Program-made: the position numbers and the translations under genes | The notes under the pieces: generated by a model | What the model saw: only the letters and a program-made list of their open reading frames with translations | Databases searched by the model: none | What the model was told of the DNA's origin: nothing | NCBI GenBank assembly: GCA_018985225.1 | Contig: JADGIF010000324.1 | Coordinates: 1-10,940, forward strand | Length of the DNA: 10,940 nt | Direction of reading: 5' to 3' | From: Amoeboradix gromovi | Lineage: Eukaryota; Sanchytriomycota; Sanchytriomycetes; Sanchytriales; Sanchytriaceae | In this document: piece after piece, positions 6,158 through 10,940 of the stretch | Layout of the letters: every line of letters begins with the position of its first letter | How positions within the stretch are numbered: the first letter of the stretch is position 1

Positions 6158-7450
6158 CTAAATTAGCAAAATAATTACAACCTCAGGTTTAGAATTGAAC
6201 GCCCATTTCTTACCATGGCACCAAGATATCTCGACACCAAGTATTGCAAAATTAGCAATGAATGTAAGAATAACAATGACAAAACTATAAGGCTTGTCAA
6301 CTGCAAAGCAAAATAGCATACCGGCCACCGCTACAATTACCTCACCATACCAAGTTATAGGCCTCTTGAAAACGTTGAAAAAATGAATTAAAGATCTACT
6401 CAAAAGAGCCACTACAATAATAATTCTCTGAAGATACGGGTGATAAAGGAACGTATTCAAAGCAAGTACCGCCCACCACATATGGTTTATAAGATAAAAG
6501 TAAAAATAAGAAGGCTTTAGTTTGTAAAAAGCAGGACCATACCTGATAAACGGAATTGTACCAGGAAATATGACAGCTTTTATCCATTTAGCGCTAAAAA
6601 ATGAAAAGAAAAGTAAAATAAGAATGACAATTAGGCCCACAAAATTAAGAGTGAAGTGCTGCTGAAGACCTTGAACGAACCTGAAAACAAGAATGGGTGA
6701 CTGCCATTCTAGATAAAACGTCCATGCACCAATGGATGAGTCTTTTATTTTTTTGATATCTGGAGGTAGCAAATCTGGAAAAACTTTGTCTAAAAATAAA
6801 ATATACAGTGATATTACTCCCCACAGTAGCAGGTTAGCAACCCAAAATCCACCTACCATTATTAAACCCATCAAGGGTGCATATCCGGTTGTTATTCCGA
6901 AACACTCCCACTGCACAGCTAGTGGATCCAGCACAAAGGTTTGAAGAGCTGTCATCCAATACAAGTCGGTTTTGCTCAACGAAGACAGAGCAACAAACAG
7001 TTGCGCTGTCTTTACGACGTATACTAGTAGTGAGAAATGTGCAGCATATCCACTACCCATGAACGCGATCCACAGCACAGCTAGAAATGTTGAGTATGTA
7101 TACAAGGGTCCAAAAGGCATCAAACACTGCGCACATCCGTTACTAGTCCGATAAAACCCGATTGAGCAAGTTTTGCATGCATCGCCTATATAACCTGTTG
7201 GACAACTTGCTGCAGCTGAGTCAACGCACTTCTTGTTACCGTTTGTCGTATCGCACTGAACACATGTACCGTTTATCCTTGCAGACCATATATCACAGAC
7301 TTCAAATGATGCGATATCCTTTCCATCCGATGGAATTTCTTGGTTATATAACATATATTGATTCCCAATTCTAGGCGCCTGTAAGATCTGATTTGAGGAC
7401 ACATGAGTTATCCTAAGTGATGCTGATATTATTTGGAATAGAATCAACAT
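6158..7450 (-). CDS. Cysteine-rich (ephrin-receptor-like) multi-spanning membrane protein
   Basis: This 430-aa protein starts with a hydrophobic signal peptide (MLILFQIISASL). A cysteine-rich ectodomain follows, with Cys at 52, 63, 66, 75, 83, 92, 95, 106 and 109. The repeat-like spacing CPTGYIGDACKTC, then CSIGFYRTSNGCAQC, is the form seen in ephrin-receptor-like/TNFR-like cysteine modules. About eight hydrophobic spans follow (roughly 117-131, 137-155, 188-219, 268-287, 316-335, 341-357, 369-384, 387-407) with a short cytoplasmic-type tail. This arrangement recalls uncharacterised protist and fungal receptor- or channel-like proteins, and loosely the fungal TRP-like group, but I cannot name a family. 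No ligand, transport substrate or enzymatic motif is visible. The ATG is the natural start because it begins the signal sequence. Confidence 0.75.
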   Translation of the reverse strand: MLILFQIISASLRITHVSSNQILQAPRIGNQYMLYNQEIPSDGKDIASFEVCDIWSARINGTCVQCDTTNGNKKCVDSAAASCPTGYIGDACKTCSIGFYRTSNGCAQCLMPFGPLYTYSTFLAVLWIAFMGSGYAAHFSLLVYVVKTAQLFVALSSLSKTDLYWMTALQTFVLDPLAVQWECFGITTGYAPLMGLIMVGGFWVANLLLWGVISLYILFLDKVFPDLLPPDIKKIKDSSIGAWTFYLEWQSPILVFRFVQGLQQHFTLNFVGLIVILILLFFSFFSAKWIKAVIFPGTIPFIRYGPAFYKLKPSYFYFYLINHMWWAVLALNTFLYHPYLQRIIIVVALLSRSLIHFFNVFKRPITWYGEVIVAVAGMLFCFAVDKPYSFVIVILTFIANFAILGVEISWCHGKKWAFNSKPEVVIILLI

Positions 7451-8007
7451 TATGAAACGAAACGTCTATATGTTTGACTGGACTGGACAAAATCGCAGTT
7501 TTAGCAATACATTTGTACATACATGGCTAAAAATTGACATTCTTCAGAGCTCCACATCTTTTACAAGTTTGATTAGTAAATGCCTTTTTAGATTTACCTT
7601 GCCTTTTTTATCATTGGACGATAATCTCATTCATAGACCAATTTCTACAAATAAGAAAGTAAAATACCTATCGCTTAATGGTATCTTCGGATTTGACATA
7701 TTCTAGCTGTGGTAATCTGGAACCATTTGCAATCAATGAAATGAACCACCATGGAATTTATATGCAGTGTAGGAAAGCGAGTAAGTTGGTGTGATGAGAC
7801 TCCAATAATCACGATAAATAGCTTATTCAATCGTAATGGAGAGGCATCAAAAGCCATCAAATTAAGAATTTGGTTCTTGTCTAAATTTAAAATAGTCCGA
7901 TATTTATAGCGAAGCACTGTATAATTTCTGGAAGTGCTACTTGAGTGGGAGCGATAATTTCTAAGATTTGTACTTATATCTATGAAGTTATTGGTTGCAA
8001 TCAACAA
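7451..8007. other. Intergenic region with promoter of the multi-spanning protein gene
   Basis: The part next to 7450 must include the promoter of the membrane-protein gene. Short frames exist on both strands: plus 7451-7706, plus 7751-7909 (52 codons, after ACCACC just before the ATG) and minus 7675-8040 (121 codons, overlapping the 3' end of the next gene). They contradict each other and none shows a recognisable domain. I see no transposon remnant, RNA gene or repeat here. Confidence 0.4.
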
Positions 8008-8013
8008 TTTTAT
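8008..8013 (-). terminator. AATAAA poly(A) signal overlapping the stop codon
   Basis: On the minus strand the TAA stop (8012-8010) lies inside AATAAA. The paralogous gene at 10326-10862 has the same arrangement. Confidence 0.5.
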
Positions 8014-8507
8014 TGAAAAAATACTAAAAAAATCGCCCAAACTACAGTGTTTATGCTTGCAATGCTATATACTTTCGGAGGTGGCACATAGGTGTAGTTT
8101 CCTCTAATAGAAGTGGTAGTTTGTATCGGAAGTGTCTTGCCATTGTTATCTATCGGTGGGTCCACTCCAACCACTGTGAACTGTGGACTCAGAATGCAAT
8201 CTGAAGGATTTGCTGAGTCGCATAGTTGAATTTTGTATGTTCCAGATGCCCAGTCCATCGGCAAGTTATAAATCCATCTTGCTGCCCAACTAGGATTTAC
8301 GCTTGTTATTTGTCTGTATATTTGACTGTTACTTGAGTGTAAACAAAATATGTTTAAATTTTTAGGATATCCCGTTGGCAATGTTACTGGCGTGTTTCCT
8401 GCCAACCACTCTATTTTTATTTCTGTTCCTATATACCATATGTCACCTTGCAGTGGAGCATTGAATGTTCCAGCGAATCCAAAACAAATTGAGAATATCA
8501 AAAACAT
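8010..8507 (-). CDS. GPI-anchored Kre9/Knh1-like cell-wall protein, paralogue 1
   Basis: This 165-aa secreted protein begins with a signal peptide (MFLIFSICFGFAG). One small beta-sandwich domain of the yeast Kre9/Knh1 N-terminal type follows, from about 18 to 113. Recognisable features are the opening …GDIWYIGTEIKIEW, then GNTPVTLP with PKNLNI, NPSWAARW (71-78), and GTYKIQLCDSANPSDC followed by a final strand SPQFTVVG. A Thr-rich linker with an N-glycosylation sequon (NYT, 137-139) leads to a hydrophobic C-terminal tail (about 147-165) typical of a GPI-attachment signal. It is probably a plasma-membrane or wall protein; in yeast, Kre9 is needed for beta-1,6-glucan. It is a clear relative of the gene at 10326-10862 and unlike it has few Ser/Thr. 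The biochemical role is unknown. Confidence 0.85.
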   Translation of the reverse strand: MFLIFSICFGFAGTFNAPLQGDIWYIGTEIKIEWLAGNTPVTLPTGYPKNLNIFCLHSSNSQIYRQITSVNPSWAARWIYNLPMDWASGTYKIQLCDSANPSDCILSPQFTVVGVDPPIDNNGKTLPIQTTTSIRGNYTYVPPPKVYSIASINTVVWAIFLVFFQ

Positions 8508-8550
8508 GGCTTAAAAGTGGCTTGCTAAACTTCAAAATCCATGAGACATG

Positions 8551-9871
8551 TGGGACATCCAACGACAAAGTGACTTCATCGAGTATGAAACAAATTGTTT
8601 GAAATTTTATTGGTTAATAAATTGTTGTAAAGAAATGGAACTATCCTATTTATATACATGATAAAAGGCAAGAAATGAAAAAAGAGTAGCGGGAATGATC
8701 ATCTTCAATCTTCCAAGAAACGTAAAGTAGAAGATGAAATAAAAACTCGTGTTAAATCCACCAAGCAGAAATTGAAGATCGCTAAGAAAGAGATTCGTCG
8801 GTATGTAGAGATTGCCCATACCATTAAATCTCAAATACTCTTGTTCATTAATTGGTTATTTGAGACAATCATTAAAAGAAGATTTCAAGGTCACTCAACA
8901 ATTATTGGTTCAAATACAGAAATGCTTTATGAAAGGCTGATCGTTTAATTACTTATCAAGCTAGAAGTATTTTAACGAACCTAACTGAATTCTATAGGAT
9001 GGATGATAATGTAAAGCATTATACAAGACGTATTCATTAACCATTATGGGGGTATTTACATAAATTATGGTATTGTGAATTCATTACTGAAATAGATGAT
9101 GAAGTGACCACATTATTGGATCAAAATCCTAATATTAAATATACATTCTTTATCATGAAAAAGAGAAAGTCAATTAATCCATTATTGAAACCTGTATTAG
9201 ATGAATTAAAGAAAGTAACAAGCCCATTAGATTATATTGGGTTTGTATATAAACATTTTGTAGTCTTGATGTATGAATATGGTCATTGTGATTATAGACA
9301 GTGGCGATTTAGAAGATATGGAATGAAGAAAAGACATTTATCAGTGGTCATTCAACATTTGCAAGAACGAGTTTACAAGACTGAAGATGTATTCTATCCA
9401 AGTAGTGTGGTTGAAGATCAAATTGAAGCGGATGATTTATTTAGAAAGAATGCTAAAACGAGAAAGAAGACCTTGAAGAAACAAAATAGGGTGAATAAGA
9501 AGGTATTGATTTATTGGGGAAATGGTGATTTTAGTCATACATTTTCTGGTAACCCAACTAGTTCTTCTCACCAAGCAAGAGAAATGCTGATGAATTATAA
9601 TGGAGGAATAGAACTTGTGATGACTAATGAAACAAACACTTCAAAAACGTGTATGATATGTGAACACGATTATACAATAGAACCAATTCCCTTTGGACGT
9701 TATCGATTGAGAGTTTGTACCAACTGCTCAAGAGCTAACAGAGCTTGCTATACTGAAAAGGATGTAGGAAGCAGCAAATATATTCGAAAGCGTGGGATTG
9801 AAAAGTATTATGAGGACACTAGACGGAGAATACCTGACGATTGGTTGGGGTCTTTTTCATAAAGTGTCTCA
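8551..9871 (+). mobile_element. Fanzor-type element, copy C, with imperfect terminal repeats
   Basis: The left end is taken as TGGGACA (8551) and the right end as TGTCTCA (9871), an inverted pair with one mismatch. The right end, with T-run then A.A.AGTGT.TC.CAT (9852-9874), matches the right arm of the foldback at 103-125 at about 18 of 22 positions. The Fanzor relic fills the element, and its stop codon lies inside the right end. No clear target-site duplication is seen (CATG on the left, CATC on the right). Between 8551 and the gene start are about 124 bp with a TATA-like TTTATATACA (8649-8658). Confidence 0.5.
8675..9862 (+). pseudogene. Fanzor-like RNA-guided nuclease gene, inactivated
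   Basis: Three adjoining frames make one broken gene of about 395 codons. Segment 1 (8679-8934) encodes a basic N-terminus with KKRKVED (8715-8735), a classical nuclear-localisation-like motif, then a helical domain. Its ATG at 8675 is out of frame by one base in an A-run (8678-8683). A one-base loss near 8934-8936 shifts into segment 2, which ends at TAA 9038-9040 in the same frame as segment 3 (9041-9862). Segment 3 has WRFRRYGMKKR, the strand KKVLIYWGNGDFS, RuvC-II NETNTSKTC (Glu at 9629-9631), zinc ribbon CxxC/CxxC (Cys at 9650, 9659, 9716, 9725) and RuvC-III EKDVGSS (Asp at 9761-9763). No RuvC-I DxG-type motif is seen; several dozen residues or more are probably deleted. An ORF caller starts segment 3 at GTG 9104, which is not a real eukaryotic start. 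Confidence 0.8.
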
Positions 9872-10325
9872 CATCTTACGTCGTGAGAGCACATGCAAAA
9901 TTTATGAGAGCTGGACTGACAGGCATCAGTTTTAACGATTACTTAAATTTTTATCTATTTACTACGGCGTAATATGAATAAATCTGTCAGACCATACTTC
10001 ACAACGACGAACGTGTAAAGAATTAGCAACGAAAAGCACACAATATGCCCATGTAACTCCAAACCCCCAAAGTGTTGAATCTTTCCTAACCAATGACGAA
10101 AGACCAAGCTGTTAGGCAAAACTATAGCAGAACTATTTTGCCTAGTGTGTAGGGAATGAATATGGATGTGCTTTAACAAAGATTGGTCCGTTTTACTTGT
10201 CCAATAAGTTTTTGTTGCGCATTTTACTCGCAATGTCTTGGGACCAATCCAATCGTCAATTTATGATACTACCAATCAAAAGATATTCAGGCACTAATTT
10301 AAGCAAACCACACAATGATTCAGAA
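9872..10325. promoter_or_regulatory. Intergenic region and promoter of paralogue 2, CCAAT cluster
   Basis: No convincing gene is present; a 92-codon minus frame (9955-10233) shows no recognisable domain. CCAAT boxes occur at 10090, 10201, 10244 and 10249 on the plus strand and at 10182-10186 in reverse. GATTGGTCC (10181-10189) and GGACCAATC (10241-10249) form a perfect 9-bp inverted repeat. CCAAT is the site of the fungal HAP/NF-Y complex, so control of the downstream gene by it is plausible. Confidence 0.4.
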
Positions 10326-10862
10326 ATGTTAATGGTAACATGTATTTCAGCATTTCAAGCTTCAATTACAAAACCAGGAAAAGGGGAAACTTGGACTCGA
10401 GGGCAGTCATCCAATGCCGTAATTGAATGGGCTACAGGCGATACTCCTGTTACTCTACCCGCATCTTTTCCAAAAACTATAGACATTTGGTTTGCCGACA
10501 AAGATAAAAAGAAGATTTCTAAAATTACAGAGTACAACCCATCTACAAATGCAAGATGGGTTTTTGATTCCAAAAACGTTGTTCCTACAAGTGTACCAGA
10601 TGGCGATTACTATATACAGCTTGTAAACAGTCTTAAAAAAGATGATGTGGCCAACAGTCCTAATATGGTTACAATAAAAGGCGGAAAGAAGTTGAATACT
10701 ACAGATGATACTGCTAACCTACAACCTAATAGTAGCTCTTCGACTTCCGAAAGTAACACAACTTCATCTACTGCCAAGACTAAGAAAGCGATAGTTTCTA
10801 CCAGCATCGGTACGATTTATTCTGCTGCATTACTTGGTTTTATTGGGTTTATACTATATTAA
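10326..10862 (+). CDS. GPI-anchored Kre9/Knh1-like cell-wall protein, paralogue 2
   Basis: This 178-aa protein shares its fold and layout with the gene at 8010-8507: signal peptide (MLMVTCISAFQA), a Kre9/Knh1 N-terminal-type domain (about 12-118), a linker and a GPI-type hydrophobic tail. Shared motifs are GETW at 20-23, AVIEWATGDTPVTLP (31-45), PKTIDIWF (49-56) and NPSTNARWVF (71-80). The frame is open 129 nt upstream to an ATG at 10197. I prefer 10326 because it puts the signal directly before the domain at the same distance to the conserved Trp (residue 23 here, 24 in paralogue 1). The linker at about 124-155 is Ser/Thr/Asn-rich, suited to O-glycosylation, and residues 159-178 are the GPI signal. 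It is likely a plasma-membrane or wall protein; its exact role is unknown. Confidence 0.85.
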   Translation: MLMVTCISAFQASITKPGKGETWTRGQSSNAVIEWATGDTPVTLPASFPKTIDIWFADKDKKKISKITEYNPSTNARWVFDSKNVVPTSVPDGDYYIQLVNSLKKDDVANSPNMVTIKGGKKLNTTDDTANLQPNSSSSTSESNTTSSTAKTKKAIVSTSIGTIYSAALLGFIGFILY

Positions 10863-10866
10863 TAAA
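10861..10866 (+). terminator. AATAAA poly(A) signal overlapping the stop codon
   Basis: The TAA stop (10860-10862) runs into AATAAA, giving TAATAAA. The remaining bases to the window end contain an ATG at 10919, too close to the edge to judge. Confidence 0.5.
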
Positions 10867-10940
10867 TAGTTTTTGCATTTGTATGATCTTTAACCTAATT
10901 AAAGAGTCTAGAAAATCATGAAGTTACCTGAATCCAAAAA

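Noticed and set aside
7675-8040. 121-codon minus-strand frame between the two minus-strand membrane and wall protein genes
   Set aside because: It overlaps the end of a clear gene, conflicts with a plus-strand frame at 7751-7909, and shows no signal peptide, domain or repeat. It is left unresolved rather than called.
9104-9106. GTG as the start codon of the Fanzor C product
   Set aside because: GTG initiation is not expected in a eukaryotic nuclear gene, and the same frame is open back to 9041. The true gene begins about 430 bp upstream in other frames.
9925-9938. ATCAGTTTTAACGA, similar to the 3' end ATCAG-GAC-TTTTAACGA of Fanzor copies A and B
   Set aside because: The match needs a 3-nt gap, and TTTTAACGA also occurs inside copy C near 8974, so chance in AT-rich DNA is likely. 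Copy C also has a better right end at 9871.
9955-10233. 92-codon minus-strand frame with a hydrophobic C-terminal stretch
   Set aside because: It lies in the presumed promoter of paralogue 2, and its translation has no recognisable domain or conserved motif.

Overview
The window reads as nuclear DNA of a fungus, most likely an early-diverging lineage such as Mucoromycota or a relative. The genes are eukaryotic: a secretory-pathway cyclophilin, a microsomal glutathione S-transferase 3, an endopolyphosphatase and two Kre9/Knh1-type GPI cell-wall proteins. The DNA is AT-rich, the complete genes show no obvious introns, and AATAAA-type poly(A) signals sit within a few bases of most stop codons. 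The phylum is an inference from this gene set, not a database result.

Host genes, left to right: endopolyphosphatase-like metallophosphoesterase (+, 888-2183); MGST3-type MAPEG enzyme (-, 3403-3849); an unrecognised acidic 119-aa helical protein (-, 4001-4360); a membrane-anchored secretory cyclophilin (+, 4456-5199), divergent from it across about 95 bp; a cysteine-rich, multi-spanning membrane protein (-, 6158-7450); and two related GPI-anchored Kre9/Knh1-like proteins pointing away from each other (-, 8010-8507 and +, 10326-10862). Most have a role in membranes, the secretory route, the vacuole or the cell wall. Nothing shows that they form one pathway.

The gaps are a graveyard of Fanzor/TnpB-type elements (eukaryotic relatives of the IS605/IS607 TnpB RNA-guided nucleases). 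Copies A (2758-3326) and B (5534-5948) belong to one family and share a 3' terminal block of 49-50 nt that is identical except for one T, although the coding part of B is badly decayed. Copy C (8551-9871) is a different, longer lineage with a basic nuclear-localisation-like motif, the RuvC-II Glu, a CxxC/CxxC zinc ribbon and the RuvC-III Asp. It lacks a recognisable RuvC-I motif and carries two frameshifts and one stop. It lies between the two paralogous cell-wall genes. A minus-strand relic (5251-5514) ends in DNA resembling the 3' end of copy C, and an 85-bp foldback (39-123) has similar termini, so it may be a non-autonomous miniature of the same kind.

The other long gene-poor stretches (124-887, 2184-2757, 7451-8007, 9872-10325) hold promoters, short coding-like relics and no gene I can name. 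No tRNA, rRNA, CRISPR array or replication origin was recognised.
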